This document shows, one piece after another, positions 29,023 to 37,631 of a stretch of DNA of 64,000 nucleotides. The translations under genes were made by a program, and so were the position numbers. Origin of the DNA: Billgrantia kenyensis (lineage in GTDB: Bacteria > Pseudomonadota > Gammaproteobacteria > Pseudomonadales > Halomonadaceae). Where the stretch lies: the NCBI RefSeq assembly GCF_013697085.1, contig NZ_JACEFT010000014.1, positions 46,383-110,382 of the forward strand, written 5' to 3'. The notes below the pieces were generated by a model that was not told the DNA's origin, ran no database searches, and saw only the letters and a program-made list of their open reading frames with translations. Positions within the stretch are counted from its first letter, which is position 1. Each line of letters starts with the position of its first letter.

Positions 29023-30305
29023 GCGAGAACATCCGCCGCGATCCACGCCGCGAGTGGATCGCCCGCAATCGCCTGCATCCCGATCACCAGAGCGTGCTGG
29101 CAGAGCTTGGCGAGGGCTCGTCCGCCGCGACGGAGTGGATGGGCCCCAACGGCGTGATCCGCAAGAACCCCCATGCGGTCGGCTTCATCGGACCCAACGG
29201 CATCAGGCGCATCGACCGCAGCGGTGCCCAGCAGGCTGCCGCGGCGGGACGTGGCGCCGGTGCCGGTCGCCAGGCCGCCGCCGACCAGCGGCGGCAGGTC
29301 ACCATCGAGGCCCCGGCCTTCCTGGTTGCGGTGGTGCCCGACATGCCCGGCGGGCGTCTCTCCAGCCACGACCGCGACCTGCTGGGCCTGGCCCGGCAGC
29401 TGGCCGATGCCGACCCGGAGCGCCCCGGCGCCGTGTTGAGCGTGGTGTTCGGCGAGCACCGGGAGGACGCCTTCGGCGAGGCGGGCATCGACCGCCTGCT
29501 GCATCTCGAGGGTGACGCCTACGCCGGCTTCGCCCCGGAGGCGTGCCTGGCGGCACTCACCGTCGTCGAAGGCGAGTTCGCCCCGCGCCACTGGCTGCTG
29601 CCCGACTCCAGGCTGGGCGGCGCCGACCTGGGGCGGCGCCTGGCGGCGCGCCTGGGCGAACGGCCTGCCGCTGGCATCTGGCAGGTCGAGCCTGACGTTG
29701 CCTGTACGCTGGGCTGGCGCTGTACCGGGCGCGGTGCCGCCGGCACCCAGGATATCCAGCGCCCCCTGCCGCATGTGGCGCTGGCGCTGGCCGAGTGCGC
29801 CGAACCCGTCTCCGAGACTTGTCATGCGGCGCGTCCGTCGGCCTTGTCGCAGTCGCTGCCGCCCCTGCTGGGGCGTATCGAGGACCTGGGCCAGGTGGCC
29901 GTCGACCCGGCCGGGCTAGCGCTCTCCGAGGCCGAGTTCATTCTTTCCGCCGGCAACGGCGTCAAGGACTGGGAGGGCTTCCACCAGGCCGCCGAGGTGC
30001 TGGGCGCAACCGAGGGCGCCTCGCGGGTCGCGGTGGACGATGGCTACATGCCACGTGACCGGCAGGTGGGCGCCACCGGCACCTGGGTCACCGCGCGGGT
30101 CTACGTGGCGGTGGGCATCAGCGGTGCCATCCAGCACCTGCAGGGCATCCAGAGCTGCGACAAGGTGGTGGCCATCAACCTCGACCCGGGATGCGACATG
30201 ATCAAGCGCGCCGACCTGGCGGTAATCGGCGACTCGGCGAGCATTCTCGCCGCGCTGGTCGAGATGGTCCAACGGCAACGAGAGGAGAAGCGCGATGCGG
30301 CCTGA
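29019..30305 (+). CDS. Electron transfer flavoprotein alpha subunit-like protein
   Basis: 428 residues. The C-terminal FAD domain is clear: GRQVG-type turn (DRQVGATGTWVTARVYVAVGISGAIQHLQG) and the KVVAINLDPGCDMIKRADLAVIGD segment. An N-terminal extension of about 90 residues carries repeated GPNG motifs (WMGPNGVIRKNPHAVGFIGPNGIRRI), which is longer than generic ETF alpha and typical of the dgc-linked version. It accepts electrons in the betaine pathway. Overlaps dgcB by four bases and ETF beta by eleven. Confidence 0.9.
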   Translation: MSENIRRDPRREWIARNRLHPDHQSVLAELGEGSSAATEWMGPNGVIRKNPHAVGFIGPNGIRRIDRSGAQQAAAAGRGAGAGRQAAADQRRQVTIEAPAFLVAVVPDMPGGRLSSHDRDLLGLARQLADADPERPGAVLSVVFGEHREDAFGEAGIDRLLHLEGDAYAGFAPEACLAALTVVEGEFAPRHWLLPDSRLGGADLGRRLAARLGERPAAGIWQVEPDVACTLGWRCTGRGAAGTQDIQRPLPHVALALAECAEPVSETCHAARPSALSQSLPPLLGRIEDLGQVAVDPAGLALSEAEFILSAGNGVKDWEGFHQAAEVLGATEGASRVAVDDGYMPRDRQVGATGTWVTARVYVAVGISGAIQHLQGIQSCDKVVAINLDPGCDMIKRADLAVIGDSASILAALVEMVQRQREEKRDAA

Positions 30306-31098
30306 AGCGCAAAGAGAGTCGGTGCTCGATGTGGCGGTGCTGCTCTCCGTGGGCCGCCACCCCGTGACCGGGCGCGCCCGGCGCGCCGATCAGGACGCCC
30401 GTGGCGTGGAGCTGGCCCTGGCCCTCGACAGGGCGCACCTCACCCTGCTGCATGCGGGGCCGCGTGACGAGGAGAGCGAGGGCGCCCTGCGCGGCTATCT
30501 GGGCATGGGCATCCCCGCCTTGACCCTGATCGAGCAGCCGCCTGGCGCCGATGTGATCCCCGCCCTGGCCGCCAGGCTGAATGAAGCAGGGGCGCAGCTG
30601 GTGATCGCCGGCGAGCGCGCCGAGCAGGGCGAGGGCTCTGGCATGCTGCCCTACCTGCTGGCCGAGCGCCTTGGCTGGCCGCTGGTCGGCGGTCTGGCCG
30701 CCGTGGAGAAGGTCGAGAACGGCGTGGCCACGCTGCTCCAGGCCCTGCCGCGCGGCCAGCGCCGCCGACTGCAGGTACGGCTGCCGGCCATCGTCACCGT
30801 CGACGCCGCCGCTGCAGCGGCCCGCCAGAGCGCCTTCGGCCCAGCCCGGCGAGGCGAGATCGAGGCCGAGTCGGCAGTGGTCGAGTGGGACGAGGTTCAG
30901 GCGGAGTGGAGCGTGGCCCCGGCCCGCAAGCGCCCCAAGCGGCTCAAGATCGTCAAGGCGGCTTCGGCCCGGGACCGCTTCAAGGCCGCCGCGGCCAAGG
31001 CCGAGGGCGGCAGCGGTCAGGTGTTGAACGACGTGACCCCGGAGCAGGGCGCCGAGGCGATCTTCAAGCTGCTCAAGGATGAGGGCGTCCTGCGCTGA
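30295..31098 (+). CDS. Electron transfer flavoprotein beta subunit-like protein
   Basis: 267 residues with the ETF beta fold: an adenine-nucleotide alpha-hydrolase-like core (VELALALDRAHLTLLHAG, LPYLLAERLGWPLVGGLAAVE, LQVRLPAIVTVD). Its C terminus has a lysine-rich stretch and a final GAEAIFKLLKDEGVL helix. It is diverged from housekeeping ETF beta, as is usual in dgc loci. The start lies inside the ETF alpha gene, so the two subunits are coupled. A family B repeat begins at the stop codon. Confidence 0.88.
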   Translation: MRPEAQRESVLDVAVLLSVGRHPVTGRARRADQDARGVELALALDRAHLTLLHAGPRDEESEGALRGYLGMGIPALTLIEQPPGADVIPALAARLNEAGAQLVIAGERAEQGEGSGMLPYLLAERLGWPLVGGLAAVEKVENGVATLLQALPRGQRRRLQVRLPAIVTVDAAAAAARQSAFGPARRGEIEAESAVVEWDEVQAEWSVAPARKRPKRLKIVKAASARDRFKAAAAKAEGGSGQVLNDVTPEQGAEAIFKLLKDEGVLR

Positions 31099-31265
31099 GA
31101 AAAACCTGATTTATTGCTGCGCTCGGGCTCTTTTGAAAACAGCTGGCCGCCGGCGGTCCCGATACGTCGGACCGTCGCTATCCTCATGTAGCAGGCTACA
31201 CTCCGGTAGCTCCGCTCCGGCGACGGCCAGCCTCTCATCGCTCGCGACATAAATCAGTGTTTTTC
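31099..31265 (+). repeat. Structured intergenic repeat family B, copy 1 (end of dgc-etf operon)
   Basis: A 167-bp near-palindrome. The outer arms (31099-31125 and 31239-31265) pair around CTGATTTAT and ATAAATCAG. Inside are GCTGGCCG-type arms (31142-31153 with 31217-31231), a CGGTCC/GGACCG stem (31154-31159, 31169-31174), and a perfect TGTAGC-AG-GCTACA hairpin (31187-31200) within the conserved core TCCTCA-hairpin-CTCCGG. A second copy is at 41957-42084. It starts directly after the ETF beta stop and may end or protect the transcript. Confidence 0.75.
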
Positions 31266-31293
31266 TAGCTGGTTGCATTCCCCTAACAGAGAA

Positions 31294-31315
31294 GACCCCG
31301 GCCTTGGCCGGGGTC
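31294..31315 (-). terminator. Probable terminator of the BCCT gene
   Basis: GACCCCGGCC (31294-31303) and GGCCGGGGTC (31306-31315) form a perfect ten-pair inverted repeat. On the minus strand it lies 28 bases after the BCCT stop and is followed by TTCTCTGTT. It could also stop readthrough from the ETF genes on the plus strand. Confidence 0.7.
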
Positions 31316-31343
31316 GTTGCGTTGGAGGGAAGAAGCTTGTCGG

Positions 31344-32918
31344 TCAGGCCAGCTTGGGAATCGCCAGCCCGCGCTGTTCTTCGCGCAGCCCCTTGACCAG
31401 GCTGAAGGCCATCACCAGCAGCACCAGGGTGAAGGGCAGGCCAGTGGCCACGGCGCCGGCCTGCAGCGCGCCCAGCGCGGTGCTGCCGCCGCCGTAGAGC
31501 AGCACGCCGGCGATCACCCCCACCAGGGTGGCCCAGAACACCCGCTGGCCTTTGGGCGCGTCGATCTTGCCGCCGGCGGTGATCTTGTCGATCACCAGCG
31601 AGCCCGAATCCGAGGAGGTGATGAAGAAGATCAGCACCAGCAGGATCGCCAGGCTGGAGGTCAGGGTGGTCAGCGGCAGATGCTCGAGCATCTGGAACAT
31701 CGCCAGCGAGACGTCACCGATGCCGTCGGCCAAAGCGCCGACACCGGCCGCCGACTGCGACAGGGCGGTACCGCCGAAGGCGCTCATCCACACCAGCGTG
31801 ACCAGGGTCGGCACCAGCAGCACGGCGATCAGGAACTCGCGCACCGTGCGTCCGTAGGAGACCCGTGCGATGAACATGCCGACGAAAGGCGACCAGGAGA
31901 TCCACCAGGCCCAGTAGAACACGGTCCAGCCGTGGTACCAGGTGGTGTCGTCACGCCCGACCCAGTTGGAGAGCGGCACGATGTGGCTGGCATAGGCCAG
32001 GGTGGTGTGCCACAGGTTGTTGACGAACAGCAGCACGCCACCGGTTGTCACGATGAAGGTCAGCAGGCCCAGGGCGAGCATCATGTTGATCTTGGAAAAC
32101 AGCTTCACCCCGCCGTCGATGCCGCGCCACACCGAGAACAGTGCCACGGAGGTGACCAGCACGATGATCGCGATCTGGGTGCCCAGCGTATTGGGAATAT
32201 CGAACAGGTAGGCCAGGCCGCCGGCCGCCTGGGAGGCACCGAAGCCCAGCGAGGTGGCCAGGCCGAAGATGGTGGCCAGCACCGCCAGGATGTCGATGGT
32301 ATGGCCGATCCAGCCGCGGGTACGTTCACCCAGCAGGGGCGTGAAGGCCGAGCGCAGGGTCAGCGGCAGGCCGCGGTTGTAGGCGAAGAAGGCCAGGGCC
32401 AGCCCCACCACGCCGTAGATCGCCCAGGGGTGCAGGCCCCAGTGGAACATGGTGGCGCCGATGGCCGCGCTGGCCCCGGCCGGTGTGTGCGCCTCGACGT
32501 TGAGTGGGGTGCCGTACCAGTCGGTGTAGTAGGCCACCGGTTCGGCCACGCTCCAGAACATCAGGCCAATGCCCATGCCCGCGGCGAACAGCATGGTGAA
32601 CCAGGAGGTGGTCGAGTACTCCGGGCGAGCCCGGTAGCCACCCAGGCGGATACGTCCCAGCGGCATGGCGATCAGCGCCAGGCACAGCAGCACGAAGAGG
32701 TTGCCGGCGATCATGAACAGCCAGTCGAAGTGCTCGATGGAGAAACCGCGGGCCGCACTGAGGTGATCGTTGGCGATATCAGGGTAGATCAGGGCGTAGA
32801 GGATGAAGGCCAGGATGGCCAGGGCCGAGAGGGGAAAGACAGGATGGTGAAAGTCCATCCCCAGCACCCGGGTATTGTCCTGCCCGGGTTTGAGGATGGG
32901 GGCGTCGTCATGCTTCAT
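31344..32918 (-). CDS. BCCT-family betaine/choline/carnitine transporter
   Basis: 524 residues with twelve hydrophobic helices. Family marks are the GMGIGLMFWSVAEP glycine stretch and the helix-8 motif WTVFYWAWWISWSPFVGMFIARVSYGRTVREF. Substrates of the family are betaine, choline, carnitine and related compounds taken up with sodium or protons. The C-terminal tail is short, unlike osmosensing BetP or BetT forms, which fits a role in feeding catabolism. The ATG at 32918 has AGGA about seven bases upstream. It is divergent from fdhA with a candidate GbdR site between them. Confidence 0.9.
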   Translation of the reverse strand: MKHDDAPILKPGQDNTRVLGMDFHHPVFPLSALAILAFILYALIYPDIANDHLSAARGFSIEHFDWLFMIAGNLFVLLCLALIAMPLGRIRLGGYRARPEYSTTSWFTMLFAAGMGIGLMFWSVAEPVAYYTDWYGTPLNVEAHTPAGASAAIGATMFHWGLHPWAIYGVVGLALAFFAYNRGLPLTLRSAFTPLLGERTRGWIGHTIDILAVLATIFGLATSLGFGASQAAGGLAYLFDIPNTLGTQIAIIVLVTSVALFSVWRGIDGGVKLFSKINMMLALGLLTFIVTTGGVLLFVNNLWHTTLAYASHIVPLSNWVGRDDTTWYHGWTVFYWAWWISWSPFVGMFIARVSYGRTVREFLIAVLLVPTLVTLVWMSAFGGTALSQSAAGVGALADGIGDVSLAMFQMLEHLPLTTLTSSLAILLVLIFFITSSDSGSLVIDKITAGGKIDAPKGQRVFWATLVGVIAGVLLYGGGSTALGALQAGAVATGLPFTLVLLVMAFSLVKGLREEQRGLAIPKLA

Positions 32919-33053
32919 GGGGATTCCTCGTGTGTTGTTATTGGCCTCCGCAAGCGCCAGGCGCTCCCGGGCGAACCATTGTTGGGTCAGGTTGGCGAGG
33001 GGAATGTCGTGAAAGCGACCTCCAGCTATCCGCTGGCTCTCAGCCGTGGCGCC

Positions 33054-33071
33054 ATGTCTCGGGCAGGCAAG
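33054..33071 (+). promoter_or_regulatory. Candidate GbdR operator between BCCT gene and fdhA
   Basis: ATGTCTCGGGCAGGCAAG fits AYGTCKCNNNCAGGCAAG, shared with the sites upstream of gbdR and between gbcA and gbcB; identity with the gbc site continues as TGG. It lies 136 bp upstream of the BCCT start and 96 bp upstream of fdhA. A second partial copy (GGGGCAAGTG) is at 33085-33094. Confidence 0.6.
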
Positions 33072-33166
33072 TGGAGGTCTCTATGGGGCAAGTGCCATCC
33101 GTTGGAGGGCATAGGCTGAAGCGGCGGCATGTGCCGCCCCATGACAACAACGCACAGGAGCCAGCC

Positions 33167-34360
33167 ATGAGCCAAGCCAACCGAGGCGTCGTCTACCAGG
33201 GCCCGGGCAAGGTCGAGGTAAAGCCCATCCCCTATCCGGAACTCGCCCTGGGTGATCGCAAATGCGACCACGGCGTGATCCTCAAGGTGGTCACCACCAA
33301 CATCTGCGGCAGCGACCAGCACATGGTGCGCGGCCGTACCACCGCTCCCGCCGGCCTGGTGCTGGGCCACGAGATCACCGGCCTGGTGGTCGAGTGCGGT
33401 CGCGACGTCGAGTTCATTCTGCCGGGCGATCTGGTCTCGGTGCCCTTCAACATCGCCTGCGGGCGCTGCCGCAACTGCAAGGAGGGCCAGACCGGCATCT
33501 GTCTCAACGTCAACCCGGCGCGACCCGGCGCCGCCTACGGCTACGTCGACATGGGTGGCTGGGGCGGCGGCCAGACCGAATACGTCATGGTGCCCTACGC
33601 TGACTTCAACCTGCTGAAGTTCCCCGACAGCGACCAGGCTATGGAGAAGATCCGCGACCTGACCCTGCTCTCCGACATCTTCCCCACCGGCTTCCACGGC
33701 TGCGTGACGGCCGGCGTCGGACCGGGCAGCACCGTCTATATCGCCGGGGCCGGCCCGGTGGGGCTGGCGGCGGCGGCGTCGGCCCAGCTGCTGGGAGCGG
33801 CCTGCGTGATCGTCGGCGACATGATCGAGGAGCGCCTGGCCCAGGCCCGCAGCTTCGGCTGCGAAACCATCGACCTGACCCAGGAGGGCGAGATGGCCGA
33901 CCGGCTCGAGGCGATCCTCGGCGAGCGCGAGGTCGACTGCTTCGTCGACTGCGTCGGCTTCGAGGCCCACGCCTGCGGCTGCAACCATGGCCAGGAAGCG
34001 CCGGCCACCGTGCTCAACTCGGCCATGCAGATGACCCGGGCCGGCGGCCAGATCGGCATCCCGGGCCTCTACGTGACCGAGGACCCGGGCGCCGTCGACG
34101 AGGCCGCCAAGCAGGGCGCGCTGAGCATGCGCTTCGGCCTCGGTTGGGCCAAGTCCCACTCGTTTCACACCGGCCAGTGCCCGGTGATGAAGTACCACCG
34201 TCCGCTAATGCAGGCGATCCTGTTCGACAAGATCCGCATTGCCGATGCGGTCAACGTGCAGATGATCTCGCTGGACCAAGCGCCCCAGGGCTACGCCGAT
34301 TTCGATGGCGGTGCCGCCAAGAAATTCGTCATCGACCCCCATGGCAGCGTGGCTGCATAA
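33167..34360 (+). CDS. fdhA: Glutathione-independent formaldehyde dehydrogenase
   Basis: 397 residues, zinc alcohol-dehydrogenase superfamily, close to Pseudomonas putida formaldehyde dehydrogenase. The catalytic zinc cysteine is C47 in NICGSDQHMVRGRT; the structural zinc lobe is the ACGRCRNCKEGQTGIC segment; the NAD fold is AGAGPVGLAAAASAQLLGA. It oxidises formaldehyde to formate, dealing with formaldehyde set free by demethylation of betaine and dimethylglycine. CAGGAG lies six bases before the ATG at 33167. Codons upstream of that in the open frame lack support. Confidence 0.95.
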   Translation: MSQANRGVVYQGPGKVEVKPIPYPELALGDRKCDHGVILKVVTTNICGSDQHMVRGRTTAPAGLVLGHEITGLVVECGRDVEFILPGDLVSVPFNIACGRCRNCKEGQTGICLNVNPARPGAAYGYVDMGGWGGGQTEYVMVPYADFNLLKFPDSDQAMEKIRDLTLLSDIFPTGFHGCVTAGVGPGSTVYIAGAGPVGLAAAASAQLLGAACVIVGDMIEERLAQARSFGCETIDLTQEGEMADRLEAILGEREVDCFVDCVGFEAHACGCNHGQEAPATVLNSAMQMTRAGGQIGIPGLYVTEDPGAVDEAAKQGALSMRFGLGWAKSHSFHTGQCPVMKYHRPLMQAILFDKIRIADAVNVQMISLDQAPQGYADFDGGAAKKFVIDPHGSVAA

Positions 34361-34505
34361 GTAGGGGATGAGCCCGAGCTGGCCGACGCTGCACCTTGAA
34401 AGCGGCGCGGCCAGCTATTTCATGGTTCGACTCATATGCCAGCGTGGTCGCCTGACGGCCGAGAGGGTAATCTGGTGGCAAACGACGGCTGCGGAGGGAA
34501 GAGCG

Positions 34506-34745
34506 ATGATGTATGCCGACTTGATCGATGCGGAGGACTTCCGCCAGCGCTTGGTGGCGCTGGGTATCGAGCTGCCCGCCGATGCCGACCCCGACACCTG
34601 CGCCCGGCATGCCGCCCGCCAGCAGGCCGAGGCGGGGGTGCCCGGCTTGCCGGCGCTGGTTGCCTAGCTGGAGGCCCAGGCGGGGGTCATGCTGCCCGAG
34701 GTGCGCCAGGCGCTGGCGAACCACCTGCGCCCGGCCGTCGACTAG
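34506..34745 (+). pseudogene. Small unknown ORF interrupted by an in-frame TAG
   Basis: An ATG at 34506 with GGAGG (34493-34497) at eight-base spacing opens a frame of 53 codons that ends at TAG (34665-34667). The same frame continues as LEAQAGVMLPEVRQALANHL to a second TAG (34743-34745). The amino-acid character on both sides is alike (acidic, alanine-rich, coding-like), so the original product was probably a 79-residue protein with an amber change near the middle. I do not recognise the family. Either a pseudogene or a 53-residue short product is possible. The opposite-strand open frame here is a shadow. Confidence 0.5.
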
Positions 34746-34788
34746 TCGCGCCACGGCCCGAGTCTTTCTTCCCGAGTCAAACGCATCA

Positions 34789-34808
34789 CCCCCAGCCTTG
34801 GCCGGGGG
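34789..34808 (-). terminator. Probable terminator of gbcA
   Basis: CCCCC-A-GCC (34789-34797) pairs with GGC-C-GGGGG (34800-34808) with one mismatch. It lies about 40 bases beyond the gbcA stop on the minus strand and resembles the hairpin after the BCCT gene. The T tract is weak. Confidence 0.5.
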
Positions 34809-34845
34809 CGATGTCTTTGGTCACGAGGTCAATAGCGGATGACGT

Positions 34846-36129
34846 CTAGCCCTTCACCACCTGCAGGTGAGGCGCGCTGTGGCCCAGGTTCTCCTGCATC
34901 CGCTCGCTGTACCAGTCGATGAAGTCGATCACGCCGAACTCGTAGGTCTCCGAGTAGGGGCCCGGCTCGTAGGCCCGGGAGTTGATGCCGCGCTGGTTCT
35001 CCTCGGCCAGGCGCTTGTCCTGGGCGTTGGTGGCGTCCCACACCCGGCGCATCTCCTCCGGGTGGTAGTCGACGCCCTCCACGGCATCCTTGTGCACCAG
35101 CCACTTGGTGGTGACCAGAGTCTCCTGCGGGCCCAGCGGCAGCACGCGGAATACCAGGGCGTGGTCGCCCATGAAGTGATTCCAGGAGTTGGGCAGGTGC
35201 AGGATGCGCAGCGAGCCCATATCGGGGCTGGTCAGACGCCCCATCAGCTTGCGGCAGGCCGGCTTGCCGTCCAGGGTCATCGAGACCACGCCATCCAGCA
35301 GCGGCGTGCGCGTCAGCCGGTTGCGCTTGCCGAAGCGCTTGAGCTGCCAGGGGATCTGCTGCTCGTCCCAGTCCGACTGCTTCTTGGCTACCAGCGACTT
35401 GTAGGCGGGTGTGGCACGGGGGTCGTCGGTGTCGTCGAACTCCTGCAGCGAGTTGAGCAGCTCCGGGTGGGAGCCATTGCAGTGATAGCACTCGCGGTTG
35501 TTCTCTAGCACCAGTTTCCAGTTGGCCTGCTCGACGATGTTGGACTCCACCGCGACCTTGAGGTTGCCCATCTCGTAGGGCTCGAGATAGTGCTCCAGGG
35601 TGAGCAGGAAGTCGTCGATGGCGGGGGGATGCTCGGCCAGGCTGATGAAAATGAAGCCGCCGCCGGTGCGTACCTGGACCGGCTTGAGGCCGTAGGCGGA
35701 AAGATCGAAGTTCTCGCCCATGTCGCTGCCGGCGAACAGCAGGCGGCCGTCGAGCTCGTAGGTCCACTGATGGTAGGGACAGACCAGCTTGGCCACCTTG
35801 CCCTTGTCGCTGACGCACAGCCGCGAGCCGCGGTGGCGGCAGACGTTATGGAAAGCATGGATGGCCCCCCCCTCGCCGCGCACGACGATCACCGGATTGT
35901 CGCCGACCTGCAGGGTCATGTAGTTGCCCTTGGCGGGAATCTCGCAGGTCATGCCGACGAACAGCCACTCCTTGCCGAAGATCTCCTGCATGTCCAGAGC
36001 GAACAGCCGGGCATCGTTGTAGAACGGCTGGGGCAGCGAGAAGTTGCGGGCGCGCTCGGCGAGCATCGTGGCCACGGCTTCGCGCGCCGGGTCCAGGGGA
36101 TCGTCCAGTGCGGTAGAGATCGGATCCAT
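34846..36129 (-). CDS. gbcA: Glycine betaine monooxygenase, Rieske oxygenase subunit
   Basis: 427 residues, ring-hydroxylating-type oxygenase that demethylates glycine betaine to dimethylglycine and formaldehyde using electrons from GbcB. The Rieske ligands are C97/H99 and C117/H120 (CRHRG and CPYHQW). The mononuclear iron region is NNRECYHCNGSHPELL. The sequence follows Pseudomonas GbcA closely. I chose the start at 36129 (MDPISTALDD), which has an AGAGGA site and matches the N termini of relatives; the frame extends upstream without support. Divergent from gbcB. Confidence 0.95.
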   Translation of the reverse strand: MDPISTALDDPLDPAREAVATMLAERARNFSLPQPFYNDARLFALDMQEIFGKEWLFVGMTCEIPAKGNYMTLQVGDNPVIVVRGEGGAIHAFHNVCRHRGSRLCVSDKGKVAKLVCPYHQWTYELDGRLLFAGSDMGENFDLSAYGLKPVQVRTGGGFIFISLAEHPPAIDDFLLTLEHYLEPYEMGNLKVAVESNIVEQANWKLVLENNRECYHCNGSHPELLNSLQEFDDTDDPRATPAYKSLVAKKQSDWDEQQIPWQLKRFGKRNRLTRTPLLDGVVSMTLDGKPACRKLMGRLTSPDMGSLRILHLPNSWNHFMGDHALVFRVLPLGPQETLVTTKWLVHKDAVEGVDYHPEEMRRVWDATNAQDKRLAEENQRGINSRAYEPGPYSETYEFGVIDFIDWYSERMQENLGHSAPHLQVVKG

Positions 36130-36452
36130 GAAAACACGTCCTCTTGCTGGCCGCTTCGCGGCATCGGTCGGGTTGTTGCTGTCGTCAGAGGTGTTGCGTC
36201 GTGATCGCCAGCTGATGGCGGGAACACGGCGAGTGTGGATCAGCGGCAGCTCCCTCAGTTGTCTGCCGACGACGCACTTGAACGCAGCCGCGACCAGCAA
36301 TGCCACAAAGCCTGCTGCAGGTGGATGCCAGGGGCACGTTCATGTCGCTGTCAGGCAAGTGGGAGGCTTGCCGTGTGGCGCAGAATTCGTTCAGCGCCAG
36401 GCGAAAGCCGCGGTCGAAGCAACCCATTGCTGATACATCCAGGCGACTCGAC
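36130..36452 (+). promoter_or_regulatory. Divergent promoter region of gbcA and gbcB
   Basis: A 323-bp gap without a supported gene; open frames entering it from both sides are extensions of gbcA and gbcB. It holds the candidate GbdR operator (36342-36359) and an overlapping inverted repeat GGCAAG/CTTGCC (36354-36372). Ribosome sites of the two genes lie at its ends. No clear -35/-10 pairs could be assigned. Confidence 0.6.
36342..36359 (+). promoter_or_regulatory. Candidate GbdR operator between gbcA and gbcB
   Basis: ATGTCGCTGTCAGGCAAG is the best example of the AYGTCKCNNNCAGGCAAG motif. It lies about 94 bp before gbcB and 213 bp before gbcA. In Pseudomonas GbdR activates these genes, so the assignment is plausible, but binding is inferred only from the shared sequence. 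Confidence 0.6.
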
Positions 36453-37559
36453 ATGACCATGAACTTCTTCAATCCAGTCACGACCCAGACCTGGACCAAC
36501 GGCCGTCACACGGTGCGCTGCGTCAAGGTGATCCAGGAGACCTGGGACGTTCGCACCTTCTGCTTCATGGCCGATCAGCCGGTGCTGTTCTTCTTCAAGC
36601 CGGGGCAGTTCGTCACGCTGGAGCTGGAGATCGACGGCGAGCCCATCATGCGCTCCTACACCATCTCCAGCTCGCCATCGATCCCCTACAGCTTCTCGAT
36701 CACCGTCAAGCGGGTCGTGGGCGGCAGGGTATCCAACTGGCTGCACGACAACCTGAAGGTCGGCGACGAATTGGCGGTGCATGGTCCGGTGGGCAATTTC
36801 AATTCGATCGACTTTCCCGCCGAGAAAGTGCTGTTCCTCTCCGGCGGCGTGGGCATCACGCCGCTGATGTCGATGACCCGCTGGTTCTTCGATACCAATG
36901 CCAGCGTCGACGTCGAGTTCATTCACAGTGCACGCGCACCGCGCGATGTCATCTTCCATCGCGAGCTGGTACACATGTTCTCGCGCCTGCCCGAGTTCAA
37001 GCTGCATATCGTCTGCGAAAGCAAGGACGACATCGGCGAGGCCTGGGCCGGCTATCGAGGCTACCTGACCCAGCCGATGCTCGAGCTGATGGCGCCGGAT
37101 TTCCTCGAGCGCGAAATCTTCTGCTGCGGCCCTACGCCCTACATGGACGCGATCAAGCGCATCCTGCGTGAGAACGGCTTCGACATGAGCCACTATCATG
37201 AGGAGTCCTTCGGCGCCACGCCGCTGGACGTGCGCGAAGACGTGCTGGAGCTGGCCGAGCAAGCCGAGGCCGAGGCTGAGGAGATCGACTACTCCGAGAT
37301 GCTCAGCGTCGAGTTCGTCGGCTCGGGCAAGAGCGTGCGCATCCAGCCGGGCGAGACGGTACACGCGGCCGCCGCCAAGCTCGGGCTGCACATTCCCAAG
37401 GCCTGCGGCATGGGAATTTGCGGCACCTGTCGGGTACCGTTGGCCTCCGGCCAGGTCGAGATGGAGCACAATGGTGGCATCACCGAAGAGGACATTGAGG
37501 CAGGTTACATTCTCTCCTGCTGCAGCAAGCCGCTCGACAACGTGGTGGTCGAGTTCTGA
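36453..37559 (+). CDS. gbcB: Glycine betaine monooxygenase, ferredoxin reductase subunit
   Basis: 368 residues. An FAD domain (RSYTISSSP) and an NAD domain (LSGGVGITPLMS, then FCCGPTPYMDAI) are joined to a C-terminal plant-type [2Fe-2S] ferredoxin domain (CGMGICGTCRVPLASG, with a last cysteine in YILSCCSKP). It feeds electrons from NADH to GbcA. The N terminus (NFFNPVTTQTWTNGRH) matches relatives; the ATG at 36453 is preferred for its weak AGG nine bases upstream, with 36459 an alternative. Confidence 0.95.
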   Translation: MTMNFFNPVTTQTWTNGRHTVRCVKVIQETWDVRTFCFMADQPVLFFFKPGQFVTLELEIDGEPIMRSYTISSSPSIPYSFSITVKRVVGGRVSNWLHDNLKVGDELAVHGPVGNFNSIDFPAEKVLFLSGGVGITPLMSMTRWFFDTNASVDVEFIHSARAPRDVIFHRELVHMFSRLPEFKLHIVCESKDDIGEAWAGYRGYLTQPMLELMAPDFLEREIFCCGPTPYMDAIKRILRENGFDMSHYHEESFGATPLDVREDVLELAEQAEAEAEEIDYSEMLSVEFVGSGKSVRIQPGETVHAAAAKLGLHIPKACGMGICGTCRVPLASGQVEMEHNGGITEEDIEAGYILSCCSKPLDNVVVEF

Positions 37560-37595
37560 CCGAGGCATTGAGTGCGTGGCCGGGGCGGGCTAGCT

Positions 37596-37618
37596 TGGTG
37601 GGCAAATAACGCCCACCA
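37596..37618 (+). promoter_or_regulatory. Inverted repeat just upstream of the oligopeptidase gene
   Basis: TGGTGGGC (37596-37603) and GCCCACCA (37611-37618) form a perfect eight-pair stem around AAATAAC, two bases before the AGGAG ribosome site. It could be a regulator site, a weak terminator for gbcB, or a leader hairpin that affects translation. Confidence 0.45.
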
Positions 37619-37631
37619 TCAGGAGATCCTC

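Noticed and set aside
31317..33119. 600-codon plus-strand open frame opposite the BCCT gene
   Set aside because: Low-complexity Gln/His/Gly-rich translation; the minus-strand BCCT transporter has clear family motifs.
34329..34754. Minus-strand 141-codon open frame after fdhA
   Set aside because: No recognisable features and it overlaps the end of fdhA; the plus-strand small ORF has the better ribosome site and coding character.
34758..34777. Direct repeat CCCGAGTC around TTTCTT downstream of the small ORF
   Set aside because: Short and not inverted; no structure or function could be argued.
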